From positions 930,001-994,000 of the forward strand of contig CAWUEW020000001.1 in NCBI GenBank assembly GCA_963921255.3: a stretch of DNA of 64,000 bases, in the 5' to 3' direction. Made by a program: the position numbers and the translations under genes. This document shows, one piece after another, positions 1 to 7,756 of this stretch. The stretch's first letter is position 1, and each line of letters opens with the position of its first letter. This DNA comes from JANSYL01 sp963921255 (GTDB taxonomy: Bacteria; Pseudomonadota; Alphaproteobacteria; Rhodobacterales; Rhodobacteraceae). The notes beneath the pieces are model-generated. The model was given only the letters and a program-made list of their open reading frames with translations, searched no databases and was not told where the DNA came from.

Positions 1-1017
1 CCCGGCCAATTCGTCCGCGCGGACGTCGCGCAGGCGGCGGTACATGGACGGGTCGAGGCGCATTGCGCCCAAGGCTTCCTCGGCAAGGTTGTCGGCCAAC
101 AGGTAGGTGTGGCCGATCCGCGCCCAACATTCCACGGGGCGGCCGGTCATCTCGTAGAGGCCATAGCTGATGTCCGGCCCGAAGCAGATCGCCCGGTTTT
201 GCGGGATCGTCCAAGGGGTCGTCGTCCAGATGACCACGCGCGCGGTGTCCAGATCGCTGGAGGTCAGGGCATGCAGCGAGTCGTTGAACGCGGTCGGCTC
301 CTCATCCAGCAGCGCCATTTTTTCGGACGCCGGGACAACGCGGAACGGCACCCAGATCGCGTCTGTCTGTCGGTCGTGGTATTCGACCTCGGCTTCGGCC
401 AGGGCGGTTTTTTCGACCGGCGACCACATCACGGGCTTGGAGCCCTGATAGAGCGCGCCGTTCATCAGGAAGGTCATGAACTCTTCCGCGATGACGCGTT
501 CGGCGTGGTAGTCCATCGTGAGGTAGGGGTCGTCCCATGTGCCGGTGACGCCCAGGCGCTTGAACTCCTCGCGCTGGACATCGATCCAACCTTCCGCGAA
601 GCGTCGGCATTCCTGCCGGAATTCGACAACGTCGATGGCGTCCTTGTCCTGTCCCTTTTCGCGGTACTGCTGCTCGATCTTCCATTCGATGGGCAGCCCG
701 TGACAATCCCATCCCGGCACATAGCGGGCATCCTTGCCCATCATTTGCTGGCTGCGGACGACCATGTCCTTGAGGATCTTGTTCAGCGCGTGGCCGATAT
801 GGAGGTTGCCGTTCGCATAGGGCGGTCCGTCATGCAGCGTGAAGGGCGGGCGGCTTCCGTCCTTGGCCTTATCGCGCAGACGGTCGTAGACCGCGATCTG
901 GTTCCAGCGGTCCAGCCAGCCGGGTTCGCGCTTGGGCAGACCGGCGCGCATCGGGAAATCGGTTTTGGGAAGGTTCAGCGTGTCTTTATAATCGACCGCA
1001 GGTTTGTCGGCGCACAT
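1..1017 (-). CDS. ileS: Isoleucyl-tRNA synthetase, N-terminal part (cut by window edge)
   Basis: Charges tRNA-Ile with isoleucine in the cytoplasm. The 339 residues present start MCADKPAVDYKDTLNLPKT, which is typical of alphaproteobacterial IleRS, and carry the class I signature HIGH at residues 73-76 after GPPYANG. The segment after it (WDCHGLPIEWK, then WSPVEKTALAEAEVEY) is the start of the catalytic domain and leads into the editing domain. The reading frame is open to base 1, so the rest of the gene (full length is usually over 900 residues) lies to the left. The ATG at 1015-1017 is the first start that gives the family N-terminus. It diverges from the FAD monooxygenase gene. Confidence 0.97.
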   Translation of the reverse strand, partial: MCADKPAVDYKDTLNLPKTDFPMRAGLPKREPGWLDRWNQIAVYDRLRDKAKDGSRPPFTLHDGPPYANGNLHIGHALNKILKDMVVRSQQMMGKDARYVPGWDCHGLPIEWKIEQQYREKGQDKDAIDVVEFRQECRRFAEGWIDVQREEFKRLGVTGTWDDPYLTMDYHAERVIAEEFMTFLMNGALYQGSKPVMWSPVEKTALAEAEVEYHDRQTDAIWVPFRVVPASEKMALLDEEPTAFNDSLHALTSSDLDTARVVIWTTTPWTIPQNRAICFGPDISYGLYEMTGRPVECWARIGHTYLLADNLAEEALGAMRLDPSMYRRLRDVRADELAG

Positions 1018-1260
1018 GGGTTGCGCTCCTCATCTTGTCCGGTGTGGGGGGAATAGGAGGGGCGGTGCGATAGCTCAAGCACCTAAATCCCGGCAGCTCA
1101 GAGACCGAGCGCCGGGCCAGTAATTCGCGCTATGATGTGCCGCAAAAACATAGGCGCGGTATAGGCGCGCCGGACCGGCCACACAACCCCGGCGCCGTCC
1201 TGTCGCAGCGCCTTTTCCCCGCGCTGCGCTATCGTCCGCTTAACAGACGGGGTGCGGCAT

Positions 1261-2445
1261 ATGAAAATCGGTATTGCAGGTGCGGGCATCGGCGGCTTGG
1301 CCGCTGCTGCGTTTTTGGCGGGGGACGGCCATGACGTCACCGTGCTGGATCAGTTCGACGCGCCAAGACCGGTTGGCTCGGGGTTGGTGTTGCAGCCGGT
1401 GGGACGGGCTGTCCTCGATGCGTTGGGGGTTGGCGATCAGGCGCGGCGTCTTGGGACGCCGCTTGCCGCGATGTTGGGGCATGAGGCGGACAGCGGTCGC
1501 ACGGTCCTGGATGTATCCTACGGCACAACGGCAGAGCGTCAGGGCCATGGCATCCATCGGGCCGCATTGCACCATGTCGTGTTGGAGGCGGCCAAGGCGG
1601 CGGGCGCAACCCTCATCCCGGGCCAACAGGTGGTGTCCCGAGACGGGCAAAGCCTGCGCACGGCTGATCGGGCCCACGGCCCCTATGATCTGATCATTGA
1701 TGCCAGCGGGGCGGGGTCGGCCCTGTCGCCCCTCACGGCGCGCCCGCTGTCCTATGGTGCGATCTGGGCCACGGTGCCCTGGCCCGATGAAACCGATCTG
1801 CCGCAGAACCGATTGAGCCAGCGATACCGGCGGGCCGACCGGATGTTGGGCGTCTTGCCCATCGGCTGCCTGCCGGACGCGCCGGATCAGCAATTGGCAG
1901 CCGTGTTCTATTCTTTGCCGGCGCGGGCCGAAGGCAGCTGGCGGGCGGTTCCCATGGCAGATGTACGGGCCGAAGCCCTGGCGTTGTGGCCGGACTTGGC
2001 GCCCTTCTTTCCGGCCCGATTGACCCATGCCGACTTTACCTTTGCCAGCTACACCCACGGCAGTCTTGGGCGCCCGTATGCGGATGGGATCGTGTTCATC
2101 GGCGACGCCGCCCACAGGGCGAGCCCGCAACTGGGGCAGGGGGCCAACATGGCCCTGCTGGATGCCCATGCGTTGGCGCTGGCCCTGCGGCAGAAACGCG
2201 GGGACGAAGCCTTGCGGCTTTATGCCGGAGCGCGCCGGTGGCATGTGGCGACCTACCAGGCGCTGAGCGCGGCGTTCACCCCCCAGTACCAGTCGGACAG
2301 CGCGGTCTTGCCGATCCTGCGCGACTATCTCCTGGCGCCGCTTAGCCAGATCCCACCGGTGCCCCGCATGCTGACCCGCTTGGTGTGCGGTGACCTTGTT
2401 CCGGTGATGCCCGCGCTTACGCCGTTGGCGGCGCGGCGCGGCTGA
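1261..2445 (+). CDS. FAD-dependent monooxygenase (UbiH / PHBH fold)
   Basis: Probable NAD(P)H- and FAD-dependent aromatic-ring or related hydroxylase of 394 residues; the substrate is unknown. Residues 3-12 carry the Rossmann FAD motif GxGxxG (IGIAGAGIGG). Near residue 280 is the second FAD motif, GDAAH, followed by PQLGQGANMALLDA, which is characteristic of the UbiH/PHBH flavoprotein family. The start is the ATG at 1261; a GTG nine bases upstream is in frame but less likely. Its 3' end overlaps the convergent EamA transporter gene by 29 bp. No pathway neighbours are present to suggest a substrate. Confidence 0.85.
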   Translation: MKIGIAGAGIGGLAAAAFLAGDGHDVTVLDQFDAPRPVGSGLVLQPVGRAVLDALGVGDQARRLGTPLAAMLGHEADSGRTVLDVSYGTTAERQGHGIHRAALHHVVLEAAKAAGATLIPGQQVVSRDGQSLRTADRAHGPYDLIIDASGAGSALSPLTARPLSYGAIWATVPWPDETDLPQNRLSQRYRRADRMLGVLPIGCLPDAPDQQLAAVFYSLPARAEGSWRAVPMADVRAEALALWPDLAPFFPARLTHADFTFASYTHGSLGRPYADGIVFIGDAAHRASPQLGQGANMALLDAHALALALRQKRGDEALRLYAGARRWHVATYQALSAAFTPQYQSDSAVLPILRDYLLAPLSQIPPVPRMLTRLVCGDLVPVMPALTPLAARRG

Positions 2446-3331
2446 TCGCGCGTTCCCGCGCCACAATGTAAAGACCCGAGCCAATCGTCACGCAGATCCC
2501 TGCCAGCGCCAGGCCGTTCGGGAACTCGGAAAAGATGGCCAATCCGACCAGGGCGGCAATCGGAATCTCGAGGTATTGCATCGGTGCCAACGTGGTGGAG
2601 GGTGCGTAGCGCAAGCTCCACGTCATCAGGAGATGCCCGATCGAACCGAAGATCCCCAACCCGACGAAAAGCCAGATCTGCCCGCCGCTCGGCGCAACCC
2701 ACCCGACAAGCGGCGCCGTGTCGCCCACGGGCAAAAAGGCCAGCGGGATCAAAACGGGCAGCGCCATGAGACCGGACGCGCCCTGGAGCGCCATCGGGTC
2801 GATCTCTTTCGCCATCTGCCGGGTCACCAGCATGAACAGCGCGAACACAACGGCGACGCCAAGCGGCAACAGGGCACCCCATCCGACGGCTACGAAACTG
2901 GGCTGAACGACCATCAGGGTCCCGATGAAGCCCACGGCGCAGGCGATCAGCCGGCGCTGGCCGACCTCTTCATTCAGGAACGCCCACCCAAGCAGAAGCA
3001 TGATGAACGGCATCACGAACGCGATCGCGACCGCGTCGGCCAACGGCAAAATTCGCAACGCCGAGAACATCAAAAGCAGGCCCATCATCTGCAGCAGCGT
3101 CCGCGCGAGGGTCAGCCCGACGACCTTGCGCGAGGGGAAAAGCACATGGCCCGCTGCCACGGCGATGGGAAGAAACAGCAGAGCTTGGGTCGCAAACCGC
3201 ACCAAAATCAATTGCATCAGCGGAAAGTCACCGCCCAGGATCTTTGCCAGCGCATCCGCAAACGGGATGACTGTGCAAAATCCGAGCATCAGAAGGATGC
3301 CCAGAAGCGGTCTGTCGGCAGTGGCGCTCAT
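2417..3331 (-). CDS. EamA / DMT-superfamily transporter
   Basis: Inner-membrane permease of 304 residues with about ten hydrophobic helices arranged as two repeated five-helix EamA units, matching the usual 280-310 residue size of drug/metabolite transporters. Segments such as MGLLLMFSALRILPLADAVAIAFVMP and the second-half MQYLEIPIAALVGLAIFSE are typical of the family. The substrate cannot be told from sequence; relatives export amino acids, S-adenosylmethionine or drugs. It is convergent with, and overlaps, the FAD monooxygenase gene. Confidence 0.85.
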   Translation of the reverse strand: MSATADRPLLGILLMLGFCTVIPFADALAKILGGDFPLMQLILVRFATQALLFLPIAVAAGHVLFPSRKVVGLTLARTLLQMMGLLLMFSALRILPLADAVAIAFVMPFIMLLLGWAFLNEEVGQRRLIACAVGFIGTLMVVQPSFVAVGWGALLPLGVAVVFALFMLVTRQMAKEIDPMALQGASGLMALPVLIPLAFLPVGDTAPLVGWVAPSGGQIWLFVGLGIFGSIGHLLMTWSLRYAPSTTLAPMQYLEIPIAALVGLAIFSEFPNGLALAGICVTIGSGLYIVARERAISRAAPPTA

Positions 3332-3395
3332 CCGCCCCCCTTCGCACGCTTACTGGTGCTTGTCACGGGATGGAATCTGTGCGCGCGCACTGGTT

Positions 3396-3599
3396 TCACC
3401 AGTGGGGTGGGCGCTGATCTGCCAGCGGGATGGTGCCCCCCTGATCGGCCTCCCGTTCGGCTTCGCGTTGCATCAGCATCTCGACCCGCCGAGTCAGCCG
3501 GTCGATCTCGGTCTGCTGGCGCGCGACAATGTCCGACAGTTCGTCAACAACGCGCTGGAGATGGGCCAGTTGCTCTTCCAGGTGTGTTTGATCCGTCAT
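3396..3599 (-). CDS. slyX: SlyX-like small coiled-coil protein
   Basis: A 67-residue protein that is almost entirely heptad-patterned coiled coil (LEEQLAHLQRVVDELSD, then QQTEIDRLTRRVEML) and ends in PPHW; SlyX proteins characteristically end in PPHY or a close variant. The molecular function of SlyX is not established. The start MTDQTH is preferred because AAAGG lies about 7 bases upstream; an ATG six codons earlier has no clear ribosome-binding site. Confidence 0.75.
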   Translation of the reverse strand: MTDQTHLEEQLAHLQRVVDELSDIVARQQTEIDRLTRRVEMLMQREAEREADQGGTIPLADQRPPHW

Positions 3600-3780
3600 G
3601 CGAAGGGCCTTTGTCATCCGTTCGCGCCATTTGACGCCGACGCCCCCTGAGTTCAAGGAAAACTGCCTGTGCCGCGCGACAGGCCGCGTCTGTTTGCGCA
3701 CCAGATCCAAGGCCTGCCTTGCCCCGGCCAGCCCTCGCCGGTAAAGGGGTCGCGGACCCGGACCCAAGACATTACCCGCC

Positions 3781-5262
3781 ATGGCAAAGATCAAGAAACA
3801 GCCCCGCCCCAAGGCGGAGACGCCCAAGGGCTTTCGCGACTACTTCGGCGCGGAAGTGACCGAGCGCCAGACCATGCTCGGCCAGATCGCGGATGTGTAC
3901 CATGCCCACGGGTTCGACCCGCTTGAGACATCGGCGGTGGAAACCGTCGAGGCGCTTGGGAAATTCCTGCCGGATGTGGATCGCCCGAACGAAGGTGTGT
4001 TCGCATTTGAGGAGGACGGCAGCTGGCTGGCCCTGCGCTATGACATGACGGCCCCGCTGGCGCGGGTTGCGGCGCAGTTCCGCAATGATTTGCCTGCCCC
4101 CTATCGGCGCTACACGATGGGGCCGGTCTGGCGAAACGAAAAGCCCGGTCCGGTTCGGTTCCGGCAGTTCTATCAGTGCGACGCGGATACGGTCGGCGCC
4201 CCCTCGGTTGCGGCGGATGCCGAGATTTGCGGGATGCTGGCGCAGACGCTGGAAGCCGTCGGGATTCCGAGTGGCGACTATTTGATCCGCGTGAACAACC
4301 GCAAGGTGCTGGACGGTGTTCTGGAAGTCGCCGGGCTGCCCAACCTGCCCGAACATGCGGATGTTCGCGGCACGGTTTTGCGCACCATCGACAAGCATGA
4401 CAAATTCGGGGACGCCGGAGTCACGGCGCTGCTGACCGAAGGCCGCAAAGATGAAAGCGGCGACTTCACCGCCGGAGCGGGTCTGTCGCAGGCGCAGGTT
4501 GACCTCATCCTGGGTTTTGTGAACGGACGCCAAAGCGACACTGCCGCCACGATCGCACGCTTGGCCGAACTGGTCAGCGGCTCGGCCAATGGCACCAAGG
4601 GTGTCGAAGAGCTTGAGACCATTGCGGCGTTGCTGGATGCACAAGGGTTCGGACCGGACAAGGTGTTGATTGATCCATCGGTCGTGCGCGGACTGGGCTA
4701 CTACACCGGCCCGGTCTACGAGGCCGAATTGACCTTCGAGATCACGGACGAAAAGGGCCGTCCGCGCCAGTTTGGATCGGTGGCCGGCGGCGGGCGCTAC
4801 GACGATCTGGTCAAGCGCTTCACCGGCCAAGAGGTTCCCGCGACCGGTATCTCGATCGGCGTCGATCGCTTGTTGGCGGCCTTGCGGGCCAAGGGGCGTT
4901 TGGCGGGCGTGACCGAGGGGCCGGTGGTTGTCACCGTCATGGATCGCGACCGTATGGCGGATTACCAACGGATGGCATCCGAGTTGCGCGCCGCCGGCAT
5001 TCGTGCCGAGGTTTATCTTGGCAACCCCAAGAACTTTGGAAACCAGTTGAAATACGCGGACAAGCGGGCGTCGCCCGTTGCCGTGATCCAGGGATCGGAC
5101 GAAGCGGCGCGTGGCGTGGTGCAACTCAAGGACCTGATCCTGGGCGCGAAACTGGCCCAGGACGCGACCCTGGAAGAATGGAAAAGCCAGCCCGCGCAGA
5201 TCGAAGTGCCATTGTCTGATCTCGTGTCGCAGACCCGTGCCCTTTTGGATCGCCATTCGTGA
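3781..5262 (+). CDS. hisS: Histidyl-tRNA synthetase
   Basis: Class II aminoacyl-tRNA synthetase that charges tRNA-His. The 493-residue chain shows RYDMT (86-90), the motif 2 region RNEKPGPVRFRQFYQCDAD (118-136), the HisRS signature GLGYYTGPVYE, then SVAGGGRYDDL and motif 3 SIGVDRLL, followed by the C-terminal anticodon-binding domain. It is longer than the roughly 420-residue enterobacterial enzyme, as in the alphaproteobacterial HisRS group. The stop overlaps the hisZ start by 4 bp (GTGA), so the two are translationally coupled. It links protein synthesis to histidine biosynthesis in a hisS-hisZ-hisG operon. Confidence 0.96.
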   Translation: MAKIKKQPRPKAETPKGFRDYFGAEVTERQTMLGQIADVYHAHGFDPLETSAVETVEALGKFLPDVDRPNEGVFAFEEDGSWLALRYDMTAPLARVAAQFRNDLPAPYRRYTMGPVWRNEKPGPVRFRQFYQCDADTVGAPSVAADAEICGMLAQTLEAVGIPSGDYLIRVNNRKVLDGVLEVAGLPNLPEHADVRGTVLRTIDKHDKFGDAGVTALLTEGRKDESGDFTAGAGLSQAQVDLILGFVNGRQSDTAATIARLAELVSGSANGTKGVEELETIAALLDAQGFGPDKVLIDPSVVRGLGYYTGPVYEAELTFEITDEKGRPRQFGSVAGGGRYDDLVKRFTGQEVPATGISIGVDRLLAALRAKGRLAGVTEGPVVVTVMDRDRMADYQRMASELRAAGIRAEVYLGNPKNFGNQLKYADKRASPVAVIQGSDEAARGVVQLKDLILGAKLAQDATLEEWKSQPAQIEVPLSDLVSQTRALLDRHS

Positions 5263-6365
5263 GCACCAAGACCAAGGTCCGGGCCGAGGCAGAGCGCCTT
5301 CAGGCCATTTTTTCGGCGGCAGGCGCGCTTCCGGTCGAAGCCGATCTCCTTTTGCCGGCTGAAACGCTTTTGGATCTCTACGGCGAAGATATTCGCGCCC
5401 GCGCCTACGTCACCGACGACCCCGATCGGGGGGAGATGATGCTGCGCCCCGATTTCACGGTCCCCGTCGTACAAAGCCACATGTCCGGCGGCGCTGAACC
5501 TGCGCGCTATACCTATTTGGGCGAGGTGTTCCGGAAACAGCCGATGGGGGCCGACCGGCCAATTGAATATCTGCAGGTCGGGTTCGAGGTGTTTGATCGC
5601 GCCAACCCTGTCGCGGCAGACGCCGAGGTGTTCGCCCTGTTCGCACGTGCGCTTTCAGACGCCGGTTTGCGGGCCGTGACGGGCGACATTGGGATCTTGC
5701 TGGCCGCGGTGGATACGCTGAGCACCACTGATATCCGCAAATCCGCCCTGCGTCGGCATCTTTGGCGCCCGCGCCGGTTCCGCGCTTTGCTGGACCGTTA
5801 CACCGGGCGCACACCGATTTCGCAGGCTCGCAACGCCCTGTTGGACGCCATGATGGAGCGCGGCGCCGGGGGACTGGTGGCTGAGGCTGGACCGGACATC
5901 GGGCTGCGCTCGGCCCAGGATATTGCCGAGCGTCTGGCCCACTTGGTCACCGACCGGGCCGCGCCGCCGATTTCGGAGGCCGAGGCCGAGGTGCTGAACG
6001 TGATTTTGGGCATTCGCGCCTGCATGGTCGACGCCTACGAACAGCTTTGCGATATTTGTGTCGATCTGCCGGGGCTGGCCCCGGCGGTCGAACGCTTTTC
6101 GGCCCGGATGGAGGCGCTGGAGGCCGCAGGGATCGGCGTCGATACACTGAGTTTTGAGGCCAGCTTTGGGCGCACGACCCTCGAGTATTACGACGGGTTC
6201 GTGTTTGGTTTCCTTGCCCCGCGACGCCCGGATTTGCCGCCGGTCGCAACGGGTGGGCGATACGATGCCCTGACCCGCGCGTTGGGCGGGCGGGATTGCC
6301 CGGCGGTGGGCGGTGTGATCCGGCCTGCGCTTTTGGCTGCGTTGGACGAGGAGGGCGCCGCATGA
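5259..6365 (+). CDS. hisZ: ATP phosphoribosyltransferase regulatory subunit HisZ
   Basis: A HisRS-like protein of 368 residues that lacks aminoacylation activity and forms a hetero-octamer with short-form HisG, giving catalytic competence and histidine feedback control in the first step of histidine biosynthesis. Class II core remnants are visible: LRPDFTVPVVQSHM, TYLGEVFRKQP and a C-terminal GGRYDALTRALGG. The GTG start overlaps the hisS stop, and its own stop overlaps the hisG ATG (ATGA). Location between hisS and a short hisG supports HisZ rather than a second HisRS. Confidence 0.93.
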   Translation: MSTKTKVRAEAERLQAIFSAAGALPVEADLLLPAETLLDLYGEDIRARAYVTDDPDRGEMMLRPDFTVPVVQSHMSGGAEPARYTYLGEVFRKQPMGADRPIEYLQVGFEVFDRANPVAADAEVFALFARALSDAGLRAVTGDIGILLAAVDTLSTTDIRKSALRRHLWRPRRFRALLDRYTGRTPISQARNALLDAMMERGAGGLVAEAGPDIGLRSAQDIAERLAHLVTDRAAPPISEAEAEVLNVILGIRACMVDAYEQLCDICVDLPGLAPAVERFSARMEALEAAGIGVDTLSFEASFGRTTLEYYDGFVFGFLAPRRPDLPPVATGGRYDALTRALGGRDCPAVGGVIRPALLAALDEEGAA

Positions 6366-7051
6366 GCATTCGGCTTGGTGTCCCGTCCAAGGGGCGATTG
6401 ATGGACAAGACCTTTGCCTGGTTCGCGGACCGCGGGGTTCAGATGCGTCGGACAGGCACCGACCGCGAGTACGCGGCGGCCGTCGACGGCGCGGATGTCG
6501 ATTTGATGTTGCTCAGTGCCGGTGAAATCCCCCGCGAACTGGCGGCTGGCCGGATTCATCTTGGCGTGACCGGCAGCGATCTGGTGCAAGAGCGCATTCC
6601 GGCCTGGGACCAGACCGTCGAAACTGTCGCCCAGATGGGCTTTGGGCATGCGGATCTGATCATTGCGGTTCCTAAGGCCTGGGTAGATGTCGACAGTCTG
6701 GATGATCTGGATGCCGTCGCCGCCGCCTTCCGTCGCCGCCACGGGTTTCGCTTGCGGATCGCGACCAAGTATCACCGCCTTGTCCGCGAGTTTCTGCGCG
6801 AGGCCGGTGTGGCGGACTACCAGCTGGTGGACAGCCAGGGCGCAACCGAAGGCACGGTGGCCCATGGGACGGCCGAGGCGATCGCGGACATCACGTCGAC
6901 GGGCGAGACGTTGCGTGCGAACCACCTCAAGATCCTTGGTGATGGTCTGATCCATCAATCCGAGGCGACGCTGTTCCGCTCGCGCCGGGCCGCGTGGGAT
7001 CGGCGCGGCAAGGATGCCCTCGCGGAGCTGGTATCGACCTTGGGTGTCTGA
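6362..7051 (+). CDS. hisG: ATP phosphoribosyltransferase, short form, catalytic subunit
   Basis: Condenses ATP with PRPP to phosphoribosyl-ATP, the committed step of histidine biosynthesis. At 229 residues it is the short HisG, without the C-terminal ACT-like regulatory domain, and so depends on HisZ, encoded immediately upstream with a 4-bp overlap. Typical segments include the N-terminal LGVPSKGRLMD, GRIHLGVTGSDLVQE and the PRPP-binding region DSQGATEGTVAHGTAEAIADI. It is the last gene of the hisS-hisZ-hisG operon. Confidence 0.95.
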   Translation: MSIRLGVPSKGRLMDKTFAWFADRGVQMRRTGTDREYAAAVDGADVDLMLLSAGEIPRELAAGRIHLGVTGSDLVQERIPAWDQTVETVAQMGFGHADLIIAVPKAWVDVDSLDDLDAVAAAFRRRHGFRLRIATKYHRLVREFLREAGVADYQLVDSQGATEGTVAHGTAEAIADITSTGETLRANHLKILGDGLIHQSEATLFRSRRAAWDRRGKDALAELVSTLGV

Positions 7052-7057
7052 CGCGCC

Positions 7058-7489
7058 CTAGAGAACCCCAATCTCGGCCAAAGCCGACTGGAGGCTTGGC
7101 GGCAGGGCGTCTTCATGTTCGCGCCCGGCCCGCAAATCGGGCGGCGCATCGCCGGCGCGCAAGTACCGCCATCCTTGGAACGGGCGTTTAGGCGTGGCGG
7201 CCACGCGGGTGACCGCAGGATCCAGCACAATCCCACAGCGGCGGATGCCGTCGCCGCGATCAACTTCGTCGAAACGCAGGATCGGTTGGCGGCACAGGAC
7301 AAGGCCTTTGAAGACCCAGTAAAGCGACCCGCCGTTAAGGATCTCGTCAGCGCGCTTGGGCCACATCCGGGTGACGTGGCGCGGCAGCCCGTCCGGCCCC
7401 TTGGCGCGGGCGCTCGCCTGCCAATCGAGCAGATCTTCGACCCGTTCGGCCCCGACGCAAAGTTTGACTAGATGTATGGTGTCGGGCAC
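7058..7489 (-). CDS. DUF1489 family protein
   Basis: A 143-residue protein of unknown function that begins VPDTIHLVKLCVGAERVEDL, the conserved N-terminus of DUF1489 proteins, which are common in alphaproteobacteria. The GTG at 7487-7489 is taken as start because the family starts just before TIHLVKLCVG; an upstream in-frame start would add nine unconserved residues. Basic and tryptophan-containing stretches (RHVTRMWPKRADEIL, RPFQGWRYL) are visible, with no membrane segment. It is convergent with hisG, with only 6 bp between the stops. Confidence 0.85.
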   Translation of the reverse strand: MPDTIHLVKLCVGAERVEDLLDWQASARAKGPDGLPRHVTRMWPKRADEILNGGSLYWVFKGLVLCRQPILRFDEVDRGDGIRRCGIVLDPAVTRVAATPKRPFQGWRYLRAGDAPPDLRAGREHEDALPPSLQSALAEIGVL

Positions 7490-7691
7490 GCAGCTACCCC
7501 TTATCCTGTAGTCCATAGCCTAGCAGAGGGCCTGTCCCGGGCAAGGGTTGCCCCGCCCATGTCCGGGGTTTGGCTGTTTTTTCTGTGGATGGATCGCCGC
7601 GAGCATCGCGGAATCCGGCCACGCGGGGCCGGCGACAGAGACCTGATCGTGCGCCGCACAGGCTCGCGGGGTCCGACATCTCAGCGCCATG

Positions 7692-7724
7692 TTGCCAAGA
7701 TATGGGGAACAGCATAGATTGTGT
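7692..7724 (+). promoter_or_regulatory. nrdJ promoter overlapped by a candidate NrdR box
   Basis: TTGCCA (7692-7697) and TAGATT (7715-7720) are separated by 17 bp, a good sigma-70-like pair about 37 bp upstream of the nrdJ start. The stretch 7709-7724 (ACAGCATAGATTGTGT) agrees at 13 of 16 positions with the consensus I recall for the NrdR repressor box and covers the -10 element. NrdR normally binds two boxes about three helical turns apart; a second, much weaker palindrome (ACAT...ATGT) lies at 7676-7692. Confidence 0.55.
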
Positions 7725-7756
7725 TCCCTGCCGTTTTCGAACCAAGGACTGGTGCT

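Noticed and set aside
3772..5256. A 494-codon open frame antisense to hisS
   Set aside because: Pure shadow of hisS with no recognisable domain and no ribosome-binding site.
7630..7650. Possible cobalamin riboswitch before nrdJ (a B12-box-like AGAGACCTG)
   Set aside because: Only a short piece resembles the B12 box; the other conserved helices and the long leader are missing, and the element lies upstream of the predicted promoter.
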